DNA of 64,000 nucleotides from Trichodesmium sp002260545 (GTDB lineage Bacteria; Cyanobacteriota; Cyanobacteriia; Cyanobacteriales; Microcoleaceae), in the NCBI RefSeq assembly GCF_050016015.1, contig NZ_JBNHEQ010000015.1:12242-76241 (forward strand), read 5' to 3'. A program made the translations under genes and the position numbers. Within the stretch, counting starts at the first letter, position 1, and each line of letters opens with the position of its first letter. The notes beneath the pieces are model-generated. The model was not told where the DNA came from. It ran no database searches and saw nothing but the letters and a program-made list of their open reading frames with translations. Below, in pieces: positions 1-9,990 of this stretch.

Positions 1-3000
1 GCAGCACCATCAAGATCGATAGTCAAGATAGTATCTGCTCCACGGGAGGTAAAGCCAACGTAACCATCACTAATGGGGTCAACAACTACAGAAATAACAT
101 CATCTAATACTTCAACTAAGTCAATTTGATCGCTACCAACTTCAAAGTCAGTGATGATATCACCTGCATCTCGGAGGCCAGTATATACAAATGTATCGTT
201 ACCAGCACCACCAGTAAGAGTATCTCGACGTCGCAAACCAGTAATAGTATCATCTCCATCGGTTCCAATCAAATTATCCCGACCAGCAGTACCCTCAATC
301 ACTTCTCCAGGAGTTGGTAAATTCAAACTAACAATTAATGGATCGTGGTCGCTTGCTCGTTGACTGGTTTCAGCAAATTCACTGTTCACATTAACAATGT
401 CAAATTCAGCGCCTTCATTCAAGCTATCACTCACCAAAATATGATCCAAAGACTGAGAATTTCCTTGGAAGATGAAGGTATAACGCTCATCCTCATCTAG
501 TATTTCTGTTTCTGTTAAGTTGGTCAGATTTTGTTCCAGGGTATCAAGTGGAGAAACAAACTCAAACTCGTTGAAATCTCCTAGCACTACAAGATTTGCA
601 TTGGGGTCAGCAGTTAGAGCATCTGCAACAAATCCCTGGACTGCGTTTGCTTGAGCTTGTCGCTCATCTAGACTACCGTTAACGGTTACGTCTTCCTGAC
701 GAGCATCAAAAGGTTGTTCAATACCGAGAATAGGCGCACTACCTCCCTTGGAGGAGAAATGGTTACTAACAACACTAACTTCTTGACCGTTAAATTTAAA
801 GTCGGCAACCAATGGTAAACGAGCGCCTGCAAACGCACTACCAGGATTTTGATCTCCAATGGTTTGAACGGAACCGTCAACTAAATCAACACGAGCATGG
901 TTATACAAGAAGGCATTTCGGATATTTCCACCCGGTTGACCTCCGCTAGCACCATCTGTAATAAAGGTATTGTCAATAAACTGGTAAGTTGGAACACCCG
1001 CAGCAGATATCGCATCGACCAAAGTCTGGAGTGTAAGACTTGCAGAAGTAACACCGTCGTTAATCTCGGCTCCTGTATTGTCTTGGATTTCCTGTAACCC
1101 AATAATGTCTGGGGCATTTAGGTTATTGACAACTTGATCAGCAATAGCATCAAAGCGACCATTTCCAATATCATCATCAACGTCACGCGGATCATTGTCG
1201 TCCACAAGATTAATATCTTCAACTACTGGATCGAGGTTGAGAACATTGTAGCTAGCAACTGTGAGTCGATCACTGCTTCCTACTATGGAACTGACTTCAG
1301 GTTGTAAGTTAGCAGAGGTAATGTTGCTAGTGAAGTCTTCAGTAGGCAGAATTTCAAAGTTACCAAAACCATAGCTGACAACCCCCGTTACGTTACCCAG
1401 ACTATCTCCAACATTAACATTGGGGAAGTCGAAGTCAAAAACTCCTGAATCTTCATCAATTTGAACTTTTTCGGGGTTGAAGTCGTTAGGGCTGATGTTG
1501 AGCGTGCCGCGATCGCTAATTCCTGTAGCACCTACACCATCATCAACAACGGTAAAGATTTCACCGAAGCGGTTTGTCGGAGCAACGGCAACTACATTTT
1601 GAGCAGTGACTCGCATTCCTTCTAAAGACTCGAAGAAGTCAATACCATCAGTTATGGGATCAAAGCTGGCAAAAGCATCATCATCAATATTTTCTGTTGG
1701 AGGTACACGACCACCAGAACCTATTATGACTGCATCAGGAAGAGCATTACCACTGGAAAGATTCGTGACTGTAGCACCACTTATCTGAGTAGTTGATAGG
1801 TTGCGAGTAGAAGTACCACCAGGAGTAAACTCAGATACTGTACCATCAACTTGTAGTTCATCACCTACATTGACTCCAGGCGCTGAACCAGTGAATACAA
1901 ACAAAGCATCAGAGGTAGCAATATCACCATCTCCTGTTGGATCTTGTAGATAGAAACCATTACTATCTACTGCTGTGACAATACCTGTGGTAGTAACTGC
2001 TTGACCTTCTAAAGCGGAGGTGTGACCTGCACCTTGAATGTCGTAGATAGCAGTTAAAGTTGGTTCTTCACCACCGCCACCATGATCAAAAGTTCCAGCA
2101 GTCGGAGTATTATCGGCACCCAAGAAGAAATCACTAATTACAAAGTCACTAACTGTATCTGTATCGACTCCATCAGTAACTCGGCGGGCACCAGCAGGGA
2201 AAAATGAACCATCGGGGCCGATAACAGGAGCATCAAAGAAGAAGGTATCCCCTGCATCACCATCTGTAAGAGCAACAGTATCAATAACAACTTCGTTGTC
2301 TGTAACTGAAGTACCAGAAATACTGCCAGTTTCAACTAAAGCAAAAGTCGAACTACTATTTTCTAGGAAATTACTACTAATCTCAACATTCGGAGCAACT
2401 GCATAGTTATTTGCTAAACCTGTGGGGTTTCCAATTAAGAAAAAGCCGTTATCGCCGATAGTATGGGTAGAGTCAAAGTCAAATTGAGCGTCAATTGTGC
2501 CTGGACCGAAACTATCCCCTTCTACGGCAATGAAACTTAAGCCATCCAATGATGTACCAGGTGTGCCAAATATTTCGATAAATTCAGTGTCATCTACTCC
2601 GGCATGACTAACGAATACTTCATTGATAACTGGGTTGGAGGCGCTACTACCAACGCTGAAAGCATCTGTAGGCATTGTTTGTCTGTTGCCATTGTCTCCA
2701 GACCAATTAGAGTTATCACTGATGGCTGCTAATAATTCTGCTTGGGTACCAGAAGTGATACCTGTATAAATAGCATTATCAATTTCGTCTAAAGCTACTG
2801 CTGTTTCACCATTGACTAAACCTGTGGGTAGGGCAGAAGTATTGGAACTGGTGGAGTCAGACTGCCATACTCCAGGGTTGCCTTCACTATTGAGAGCATA
2901 AATAAAAGTGGGGTTGCTACTGTCTCCTTGATAAGCGATAATTTGGTCGCCACTCGCTGAGAATAAAATACTACTGATAGTAGGATTAATTATTGTTCCA

Positions 3001-3203
3001 GCAGCAATATCTGTGGGTGCTGTCCAAGTAAAAGTGCCTTCAGTCGCTCTGAAAGTACCAGCAGCTTGCCAACCGTTATCGGTAAAATTAATTTCTGTAC
3101 CTGCACCAATATCTACTAATGGTGTAAACGCAAATTCGTCGGGGTTGTCAAAGTTAAAGCCAACAATGGCTATATCACCTGCTGATAATGTTGTTGCAGC
3201 CAT
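1..3203 (-). CDS. Secreted ExeM/NucH-like nuclease with lamin-tail, OB-fold, EEP and RTX regions (3' end beyond window)
   Basis: An uninterrupted minus-strand frame of about 1,067 codons starts at the ATG at 3203, with AGGAAA just upstream, and runs off the window. In order I read: an N-terminal acidic domain starting MAATTLSAGDIAIVGFN; a lamin-tail-like segment near residue 190 (NEVFVSHAGVDDTEFIEI); an OB-fold-like segment near 380-440; an endonuclease/exonuclease/phosphatase domain from about 645 with VASYNVLNL, LQEIQDN, LGDFNEFEF and SDHDPL; and near 995 an RTX-type Ca-binding repeat (GGAGNDTFVYTG) followed by ITDFEVGSDQIDL. The Asn/Asp/His residues of the EEP active site appear present. 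There is no classical signal peptide; RTX C-termini normally direct type I secretion. The family degrades extracellular DNA or phosphoesters, so phosphate scavenging is a reasonable inference. The true C-terminus is not visible. Confidence 0.9.
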   Translation of the reverse strand, partial: MAATTLSAGDIAIVGFNFDNPDEFAFTPLVDIGAGTEINFTDNGWQAAGTFRATEGTFTWTAPTDIAAGTIINPTISSILFSASGDQIIAYQGDSSNPTFIYALNSEGNPGVWQSDSTSSNTSALPTGLVNGETAVALDEIDNAIYTGITSGTQAELLAAISDNSNWSGDNGNRQTMPTDAFSVGSSASNPVINEVFVSHAGVDDTEFIEIFGTPGTSLDGLSFIAVEGDSFGPGTIDAQFDFDSTHTIGDNGFFLIGNPTGLANNYAVAPNVEISSNFLENSSSTFALVETGSISGTSVTDNEVVIDTVALTDGDAGDTFFFDAPVIGPDGSFFPAGARRVTDGVDTDTVSDFVISDFFLGADNTPTAGTFDHGGGGEEPTLTAIYDIQGAGHTSALEGQAVTTTGIVTAVDSNGFYLQDPTGDGDIATSDALFVFTGSAPGVNVGDELQVDGTVSEFTPGGTSTRNLSTTQISGATVTNLSSGNALPDAVIIGSGGRVPPTENIDDDAFASFDPITDGIDFFESLEGMRVTAQNVVAVAPTNRFGEIFTVVDDGVGATGISDRGTLNISPNDFNPEKVQIDEDSGVFDFDFPNVNVGDSLGNVTGVVSYGFGNFEILPTEDFTSNITSANLQPEVSSIVGSSDRLTVASYNVLNLDPVVEDINLVDDNDPRDVDDDIGNGRFDAIADQVVNNLNAPDIIGLQEIQDNTGAEINDGVTSASLTLQTLVDAISAAGVPTYQFIDNTFITDGASGGQPGGNIRNAFLYNHARVDLVDGSVQTIGDQNPGSAFAGARLPLVADFKFNGQEVSVVSNHFSSKGGSAPILGIEQPFDARQEDVTVNGSLDERQAQANAVQGFVADALTADPNANLVVLGDFNEFEFVSPLDTLEQNLTNLTETEILDEDERYTFIFQGNSQSLDHILVSDSLNEGAEFDIVNVNSEFAETSQRASDHDPLIVSLNLPTPGEVIEGTAGRDNLIGTDGDDTITGLRRRDTLTGGAGNDTFVYTGLRDAGDIITDFEVGSDQIDLVEVLDDVISVVVDPISDGYVGFTSRGADTILTIDLDGA

Positions 3204-3651
3204 TTCTATTTCCTAATTAATTGGATGTATTTCTATTGGACAAAAATGTAAAAATTACCTGTGATTCTCTTTAATGTATGAGTAAGATCACACAAAACTA
3301 AGAAAGAATTGCTCAGAAGTTGAGCATCTTCTGAGTAACTACTTAAATTACTTAGTTAATCTAAACAAATCTATCTTGTCTTTTGGTTAAATTCAGGTTA
3401 AAATATCAGTATTTTTACAGAAGCTTCATTTGATCTATCAATATTTGTGAAGATTATGTAAAGTCAATAAATTATTGGAAATTATTGGTTGCAAAAACCT
3501 TATTGCCATGTTAAAATCAATTCCTTTGATCTGCCTATACAGTACAAAGAAACCGAATTTATTGCCCTAATTATTGGTTTTCTAACTAACTTTTATCAAG
3601 AAACCCTATTTCTACCCAAGTCCTCAGCTAGTTAAGACACACCGACTACCA
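3204..3651. other. Spacer upstream of the nuclease gene, with one hairpin
   Basis: AT-rich spacer without a recognisable gene. It contains an inverted repeat at 3312-3319 and 3328-3335 (CTCAGAAG / CTTCTGAG, 8-nt loop), about 110 bp upstream of the nuclease start. This could be an operator or a 5' leader hairpin. Nothing else stands out. Confidence 0.5.
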
Positions 3652-5118
3652 TTAACTAATATCGAACACATGATAACTCCATGCAGGCACATCCAAATAC
3701 AGACCTCGTGAAATTAACTTATCTCCCAAGCGATCATAACTAATATCACTCATTAAATCCTGTAGTCGATACCTTTCACCTCTGAGACTCTCAAAAGGAA
3801 GTAAAACATAACATTGACTTTGTTGGGGAGCATAATTAACTGTTATTAATAAAAGTCGATCATCTTTTCCTTTCCAGACAAAACAAATAAAATTATTCCA
3901 TGTGTAATTTCCTTCCCATGCAGCTATACATTCGAGTAACTGCCAATTTCCCTCACGGACAATATCTAAAGCTAAACAATCTAATAATTGATGATAAAAT
4001 CTCTCTAGGTTGGGAACAGTAGCTTCTTGAGGAGCGTGACATAAGTGCATCGAAATTTTCTGAGACCAACCTTGTAACTGACCTTGATGGAAAAATTTTA
4101 AACCAGGGGTAAAATAACTCAAAATGGCAGCAGCTTGATGAACTCTTGGTGGAAAAGTTCCATTTGCCCTCGGTTCATCGTGATTTTCGATAAACCGTGC
4201 TAACTTACTTTGAAAATCAACAGCAGCATAAAGATGCAGTCTAACTGGAATTGCCTGCTGTTCCCGGAGGCGATCGTATAACAGTTTGTCATAAGTATAA
4301 TCAAATCCTAACTGTTGTAGTTCCCATTCCAAATTCCAATACACTTCTGCCATAAAAGTAAAATCTGGATGTTGCTGTTTAACTTGGGAGATGGCATTAG
4401 ACCAAAATGGTTCCACTGAAATACCCCAAGTCTTCTCAAAAATAGCTGGTAATATTAGCATTGCCATATCGCAGCGAACGCCATCGCACAAATGAGCAAC
4501 ATTGAATAACTCTGCTAACATCGCCTCCTGTAATTTAGGGTTGCTGTAGTTCAGTTGCAAAGTATCAGGCCAACCTGGAAAATAGAGGTCTCTTCCATGA
4601 GCAAATATTTGGCTACCTGCTGGCAATTCTACTTGTATATAATTCTGGGGTTCTCGTTCGATATCAGCTTGGGTTCCCTGAATATAAAAGTCAGGATTTG
4701 TTTGTACCCAAGGATGGTCGAGGGCAGTATGGTTGGGGACAAAATCAAGCATAAGTTTTAGCCCTCGTTGATGGAGGCGATCGCGCAGTCGCAGCATAGC
4801 TTCATTGTCACCCAGGTTTTCATGGATATGATAACCAGTTACCGCAAAACAAGACCCACAAATATAATCTTCTTGAAAGTCATCACCAAAAAGTTCTATA
4901 GCTTCTTTTCGCCAATCAGGATTTGCACGAGAAATATCTCGCCCCATTATTCCTGTTTGCCAAACTCCTAAAAAGTACACCCAGTCAAATCCTATGTTTG
5001 CTATTTTATCTAGTTCATCATCGGGAATATCATCTAAGGTGGCATGACGACCTAATTTTTGCGATATTTGGTTTAGCCAAACACGGGTGTTAACTTGATA
5101 TAGGGAAGGATTAATCAT
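3652..5118 (-). CDS. GH13 alpha-amylase family glycoside hydrolase
   Basis: A 488-aa protein with the conserved regions of family GH13: DFVPNH at 125-130, GVRCDMAM at 213-220 (nucleophile D217), MAEVYW around 256-261 (acid/base E258) and ENHDEPR at 311-317 (third acid D314). The catalytic triad is complete. There is no signal peptide, so a cytoplasmic enzyme acting on alpha-glucans, sucrose-like or trehalose-like substrates is expected; the exact substrate cannot be read from sequence. The length is near that of short cyanobacterial amylase-like enzymes. It starts at ATG (MINPSLYQ) and stands alone, with repeat-rich spacers on both sides. Confidence 0.9.
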   Translation of the reverse strand: MINPSLYQVNTRVWLNQISQKLGRHATLDDIPDDELDKIANIGFDWVYFLGVWQTGIMGRDISRANPDWRKEAIELFGDDFQEDYICGSCFAVTGYHIHENLGDNEAMLRLRDRLHQRGLKLMLDFVPNHTALDHPWVQTNPDFYIQGTQADIEREPQNYIQVELPAGSQIFAHGRDLYFPGWPDTLQLNYSNPKLQEAMLAELFNVAHLCDGVRCDMAMLILPAIFEKTWGISVEPFWSNAISQVKQQHPDFTFMAEVYWNLEWELQQLGFDYTYDKLLYDRLREQQAIPVRLHLYAAVDFQSKLARFIENHDEPRANGTFPPRVHQAAAILSYFTPGLKFFHQGQLQGWSQKISMHLCHAPQEATVPNLERFYHQLLDCLALDIVREGNWQLLECIAAWEGNYTWNNFICFVWKGKDDRLLLITVNYAPQQSQCYVLLPFESLRGERYRLQDLMSDISYDRLGDKLISRGLYLDVPAWSYHVFDIS

Positions 5119-5906
5119 ATAATTTTATGTCCGGTTTAATAGACATCTCCAGAAAAGAGGGAACAGGGAGAATTCATTAATTGATAATGGATAATTGATA
5201 ATTACCTCTGGTTAAAACCTTACGGGAATTGAAGGTCGATAAATATCCTAACACTTTTTTTCCCCTATCCAAGGGGAGGCTTCAAGGCGCGAATTATTTA
5301 ATTATTAATTATTGATAATTCGGTAATTGATAATTTATGGATCAGAATTGATCTGAAAAAGAGGGAACAGGGAACAGGGAACATGGATGAGTCAGGACTC
5401 AGGGAGAAGGTATTAAGAGGAGAAATTTTTTTTATCACTAATTAAGCGGACATGATATAATATCAAGTTATCAAGTAGGGTTACAAATGTTAACTTCTCT
5501 TGTTGGGTAGCATTCAGCTATTAGTGGTTAGCAAGCAAGCCTCCTGGGTGGTAACTGCGTTAACAGCAAATAACGAATAATTCTTTCTCAGGTTAAAAGA
5601 CTATACCTTTAGTCATAACTTTTAATTCTCCTTGAAGACTAATTTCTTCTGACAAGATCATCATATTAGTGAGTTAATAACTTATAGCTGATAGCTGTTT
5701 AGCGTTCCGCACAACTTTCCGTTCCGGAATGCTCCGCAAACGTTAACGCGGAGCAACATGGAAAGCGGAGCATTCCCTATACGAAAAAGCGCAGCTCTGA
5801 CCCAGGAGGCAAGAGGCTAGCTGACAGCTGTTTGCGCAGCATTCCGTAGGAAATGCTTACCTTGTTGGAGATTTATGGGTATTGAAAACTATAGCAATAT
5901 TTACTG
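5119..5906. repeat. Repeat-filled intergenic region
   Basis: No gene recognised. It holds runs based on AATTGATAATT (5175-5205, 5295-5340), GGGAACA runs near 5365-5385, and a palindromic block at about 5700-5800 made of the dispersed word GGAATGCTCCGCAAACG and its complement. The same word recurs near 36220-36290, 54375, 56680 and 57235. Confidence 0.6.
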
Positions 5907-7271
5907 TCATCCCTCACCTTGAGCAACAACATTTTCCTCTGACGCCAAAAATAGTTTCTGCACATTTACTTGGACTCCCAGAGTGAATATGAGGGTTAGC
6001 ATATATAATGTCAGGGCAGCCCATAAGAGATGGGCACTCATAATACTCCAAGCATAGAGAGCTAATGGTAAAAATCCCAAACCAAAAGCAGTTAAAACAG
6101 AATTTCGTATTTGCCTTCCTTGTTTGAGACCTATAAAGTATCCTTCTAACATAAAAGCGATCGCTGTTGAGACCAGCAAAGGAAATAACCAAGGAGTATA
6201 ACTATTGATTGAAGCACTAATCTCACTACTATTTGTGAGTAGTCCAAATACAGTTTCAGGAAAGAAGAAAGAAACTGAAGCAAAAATTAAGGCTATGGGA
6301 ATACTGTGAAGTGTGGCAACAATGAACACGGGCAAGATTTTTTCTGTCTCACCTTTTCCTTTAAAGTTTCCGATCAATGTCTGTACAGTCATCCCAATAC
6401 CCTGAATTGAAAATTGACTTAACAGAGCAATTTGTAGAAGTAAACCGTTTTCAACTAAAATATTTGTCCCTATAACTGCACTTAAATTTGTAAATATGGA
6501 ATAAGTGGAAATTAGAACTAAAAATCGAATCAAGATATTACCTTTAAGAGCAATTGTTGCTTTTAACGCCTGACGATCAAAAAAATCGGCGATCGCTACA
6601 GGAATATCTTTCCAGTTAATACTAAGTCCAACGGCAATTAAGGCTACTAATAATGCTAAAATTTGACTTATTGCTGTTGCTAAACCTGCTCCGGTACTTG
6701 CCCATTGCCAACGATATATAAATACATAGTCTAGTGCTACATTAGAAATATTAGCGACTAACGACATTAGTAAAACAATGAAATTTTTTTCCCTTCCCAG
6801 AAACCAACCAATTAAAACAAAATTTAGTAAAACTGCTGGTGCGCCTAAAATACGAGCGTTGAAATACTCAATTCCTGATGCTTCAATAGTGCTAGAACCA
6901 CCTAAAATTGCAAATCCCAGTTTTTGGATGGGATATTGCAACAGTAGAATGGTAAATCCTATGGCTAAGGCGATCGCTCCACTCCGCAAAGCTGCCAGCA
7001 AAATATCTTTATTATCCTCTCGTCCCACAGCTTCGGAGGTAATAGCATTTGTACTTGTCCGCAAAAATTTTAAAATTCGATACAGATAGTCAAATAAAAT
7101 AGTAGCTAAAATTACCCCTGCCAAGTACCGTAGGTCGTTTAAATGACCTAGAAACGCACTATCACATAAACCAGCTAAGGGAACCATCATATTAGAAAAA
7201 ACGCTAATACTGGCAAGTTTGTAAAAGCGGGGTAAGAAACTTTGATATTGAGATGGTAAAGTCAAGTTCAT
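5907..7271 (-). CDS. MATE family efflux transporter (DinF-like)
   Basis: A 454-aa, strongly hydrophobic protein with about twelve membrane segments in two halves. The N-terminus (FSNMMVPLAGLCDSAFLGHL) and the following ILFDYLYRILKFLRTSTNAI are typical of the DinF branch of MATE exporters, where an early Asp sits in helix 1 (here in GLCDSAFLG). Such proteins use a Na+ or H+ gradient to expel organic cations, toxins or metabolites across the inner membrane; the substrate here is unknown. Length and start (MNLTLPSQYQSF) fit the family. It stands alone on the minus strand between repeat-rich spacers. Confidence 0.9.
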   Translation of the reverse strand: MNLTLPSQYQSFLPRFYKLASISVFSNMMVPLAGLCDSAFLGHLNDLRYLAGVILATILFDYLYRILKFLRTSTNAITSEAVGREDNKDILLAALRSGAIALAIGFTILLLQYPIQKLGFAILGGSSTIEASGIEYFNARILGAPAVLLNFVLIGWFLGREKNFIVLLMSLVANISNVALDYVFIYRWQWASTGAGLATAISQILALLVALIAVGLSINWKDIPVAIADFFDRQALKATIALKGNILIRFLVLISTYSIFTNLSAVIGTNILVENGLLLQIALLSQFSIQGIGMTVQTLIGNFKGKGETEKILPVFIVATLHSIPIALIFASVSFFFPETVFGLLTNSSEISASINSYTPWLFPLLVSTAIAFMLEGYFIGLKQGRQIRNSVLTAFGLGFLPLALYAWSIMSAHLLWAALTLYMLTLIFTLGVQVNVQKLFLASEENVVAQGEG

Positions 7272-7613
7272 AGATTTCTTGTATATTTAGTTTAGCTATC
7301 ACAAATAGGAAACCGCTTTAATCAGTTTTAGACTACATTCATTCTAGGGTAAGATTTAAGTTTATTTAAACCATTCAGGACTTACCCATGATGTAGGAAA
7401 AACTAGAATTTGAGATTGCTACCCTGTCTGTCGCAATGACAAAAATACTTTGTACTGCCTAAGTCTTACCATTAATTTTTGGGTCTGCATTTATCCAACT
7501 GCGGATATAGCAAAGTTATTTGGCATTCGTCAATTAATGTATGATTTTGTAAGACAATCAATAAATTTTATAGCTTTCCAGCATTTTTTCACACCCAAAA
7601 TGAGCAACGCTAC
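7272..7613. other. Spacer with a possible hisE 3' remnant
   Basis: No intact gene. At about 7470-7510 the text strongly resembles the last codons of the adjacent hisIE (7630-7670): both read like a minus-strand tyrosine-arginine-x-Trp/Leu-Asp segment ending in Pro-Lys. It may be a decayed partial duplication. The rest is AT-rich and unremarkable. Confidence 0.35.
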
Positions 7614-8282
7614 TTATTTATAGTATTTATTTTTTGGTCTACGTTCATCCAACTTCCGATACACATCTCGTAACTCAACATTATGATGTGCTAGAGCCAC
7701 TAAAGTATGGTAAAATAAGTCGGCCGCTTCCGAAGCGATCGCCTCTTTCTCATCATCCTTACAAGCCATTACCACCTCTGCCGACTCTTCCCCAATTTTC
7801 TTAAGAATTTTATTATCTCCTCCAGCAAATAACTTACAAGTATAAGAACCCTCCTGGGGATGGTCACGGCGATCGCTAATTACATCAAAAACTTGAGATA
7901 ACATATCTGCTGGTGGCTTCACAACCTCTCCATCCACCTGATGAAAACAACTCCTTTCCCCTTTATGACAAGCAATATCCCCCACCTGATCCACTCCTAC
8001 TAATAAAGTATCGCTATCACAGTCGTAGCGCATCCATTTAATATTCTGAAGATGACCAGAAGTTGCACCCTTATGCCAAAATTCTTGCCGAGAACGACTC
8101 CAAAACCAAGTTTGCCCAGTTTCTAGAGTTTTTTGTAATGATTCCTGGTTCATCCAGGCCATCATCAAAACTGTACCATCTAAATAATCTTGAATAATAG
8201 CGGGTACAAGTCCCTGTTCATTATAACGAACCTGCTCCACTGGAATCAATTGACCTAAACCTACTGGTTGGGAGATAGACAT
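7614..8282 (-). CDS. hisIE: Bifunctional phosphoribosyl-AMP cyclohydrolase / phosphoribosyl-ATP pyrophosphatase
   Basis: A 222-aa fusion that catalyses steps 2 and 3 of histidine synthesis. The N-terminal HisI half (about residues 15-120) shows the metal-binding YDCDSDTLL stretch and the zinc cysteines in ACHKGERSCFH. The C-terminal HisE half (about 125-222) shows IGEESAEVVMACKD and SEAADLFYHTLV, the MazG-like helices. I chose the ATG at 8282 (MSISQPVG), with GGGG a few bases upstream, over an in-frame TTG at 8294. The fused arrangement is usual in cyanobacteria. The gene is not in a his operon. Confidence 0.95.
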   Translation of the reverse strand: MSISQPVGLGQLIPVEQVRYNEQGLVPAIIQDYLDGTVLMMAWMNQESLQKTLETGQTWFWSRSRQEFWHKGATSGHLQNIKWMRYDCDSDTLLVGVDQVGDIACHKGERSCFHQVDGEVVKPPADMLSQVFDVISDRRDHPQEGSYTCKLFAGGDNKILKKIGEESAEVVMACKDDEKEAIASEAADLFYHTLVALAHHNVELRDVYRKLDERRPKNKYYK

Positions 8283-8561
8283 TATGTGCCCCAAAAAATT
8301 TGTTTGTATATTCGGAGTTTAGGATATCTTTTAAGTATTTTCTGAATGTTTAATCTTAAATTTTAATTTGTTTTTGGCTTTTATCATAAAATAAATAAAT
8401 TGTCAAAAAATCCCTTCATAATTCTCCAAAATTTACTGTAAATATACACTCACTCCAATGATACAATTAACCAAATTATAGATATAGGTTTATATTAATT
8501 TGGTGATAATATAAAATCCCCATATTGGGATTGAAATAAACACAAATTCAGGAGACTAAAA

Positions 8562-9860
8562 TTGGTAGTTACTACACTTAATACCACTAAATCCGAAGAA
8601 ATTTTTGCAGCAGCTCAAAAACTCATGCCAGGGGGAGTTAGTTCTCCGGTCAGAGCATTCAAATCTGTTGGTGGCCAACCAATTGTATTTGATCGGGTTA
8701 AGGGAGCTTACATTTGGGATGTTGATGGCAACCAATATATTGACTATGTTGGCACTTGGGGACCTGCTATCTGTGGTCATGCTCACCCAGAAGTATTAAA
8801 TGCTCTGAAAGAAGTTTTGGAAAAAGGCACAAGTTTTGGCGCCCCCTGTGCTTTAGAAAATACTTTGGCTGAAATGGTTATTGATGCGGTACCAAGCATC
8901 GAAATGGTCCGCTTTGTCAACTCTGGTACAGAAGCTTGTATGGCTGTACTGCGTTTGATGCGAGCTTTTACAGGTAGAGATAAAGTAATTAAATTTGAAG
9001 GTTGTTATCATGGCCACGCTGATATGTTTCTTGTGAAAGCTGGCTCTGGTGTGGCAACTCTAGGTTTACCAGATTCTCCTGGAGTACCTAAGTCTGTAAC
9101 TAGCAATACTTTAACTGCTCCTTACAATGATTTGGAGGCAGTTAAGCAACTATTTGCCGAGAACCCTGACCAAATTTCTGGTGTTATCCTGGAACCTGTA
9201 GTTGGTAACTCTGGATTTATTACACCAGATGCAGGTTTCTTGGAAGGGTTACGGATGATTACCCAGGATAACGGTGCGTTACTTGTGTTTGATGAAGTGA
9301 TGACTGGATTTCGTATTGCTTATGGTGGCGCTCAGGAAAAATTTAATGTTACTCCAGATTTGACAACTTTAGGCAAAATTATTGGTGGTGGTCTACCTGT
9401 GGGAGCTTATGGCGGTCGTCAGGATATTATGTCGATGGTTGCTCCAGCAGGTCCGATGTATCAAGCGGGTACTCTTTCTGGTAATCCTCTGGCTATGACT
9501 GCTGGTATTAAGACTCTGGAATTGCTGCATAAACCAGGTACTTATGAGCAATTAAACAAGATTACTCAGAAACTTGCTGACGGGTTATTGGCTATTGGAA
9601 AAGAAATTGGTCTTCCTATTTGTGGCGGGCATATTAGTGCAATGTTTGGTATGTTTTTCCATCAAGGACCTGTTCACAATTATGATGATGCGAAAAAGTC
9701 GGATTTGAGTAAGTTTAGCAAGTTCCACCGAGGAATGTTGGAGCGTGGAATTTATTTGGCTCCTTCTCAGTTTGAGGCAGGGTTTACTTCTTTAGCGCAT
9801 ACTGAGGAGGATATTGACCGGACTTTGGCTGCTGCAAAAGAAGTGATGTCTAGTCTTTAA
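8562..9860 (+). CDS. hemL: Glutamate-1-semialdehyde 2,1-aminomutase
   Basis: A 432-aa, PLP-dependent class III aminotransferase-fold enzyme that converts glutamate-1-semialdehyde to 5-aminolevulinate, the committed precursor of haem, chlorophyll and bilins. It has the typical N-terminus MPGGVSSPVRAF, the FVNSGTEACMAVLRL cofactor region, LVFDEVMTGFR, and the Schiff-base lysine K272 in TTLGKIIGGGLPVG. Translation most likely starts at a TTG (8562): AGGAG lies at 8550-8554 with a 7-nt spacer, and the TTG frame gives the family's usual N-terminus. A long AT-rich leader precedes it. Confidence 0.96.
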   Translation: MVVTTLNTTKSEEIFAAAQKLMPGGVSSPVRAFKSVGGQPIVFDRVKGAYIWDVDGNQYIDYVGTWGPAICGHAHPEVLNALKEVLEKGTSFGAPCALENTLAEMVIDAVPSIEMVRFVNSGTEACMAVLRLMRAFTGRDKVIKFEGCYHGHADMFLVKAGSGVATLGLPDSPGVPKSVTSNTLTAPYNDLEAVKQLFAENPDQISGVILEPVVGNSGFITPDAGFLEGLRMITQDNGALLVFDEVMTGFRIAYGGAQEKFNVTPDLTTLGKIIGGGLPVGAYGGRQDIMSMVAPAGPMYQAGTLSGNPLAMTAGIKTLELLHKPGTYEQLNKITQKLADGLLAIGKEIGLPICGGHISAMFGMFFHQGPVHNYDDAKKSDLSKFSKFHRGMLERGIYLAPSQFEAGFTSLAHTEEDIDRTLAAAKEVMSSL

Positions 9861-9870
9861 GAGTTTTTTA

Positions 9871-9908
9871 ATGGGTAATGGATGATTTTTCAGTTTTCTA
9901 TTACCCAT
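9871..9908 (+). terminator. Hairpin downstream of hemL
   Basis: Inverted repeat ATGGGTAAT (9871-9879) and ATTACCCAT (9900-9908), ten bases after the hemL stop. The loop is about 20 nt and a T-rich stretch lies inside it, not after it, so this is a likely mRNA 3'-end structure but not a textbook intrinsic terminator. Confidence 0.4.
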
Positions 9909-9990
9909 CTAAAAGTTGGTTATTTCAGTTATGACCAATCAGTTATCAGTACATTGGGCTGAAGCCATGACCTTGAAATATTGAAGTTTA

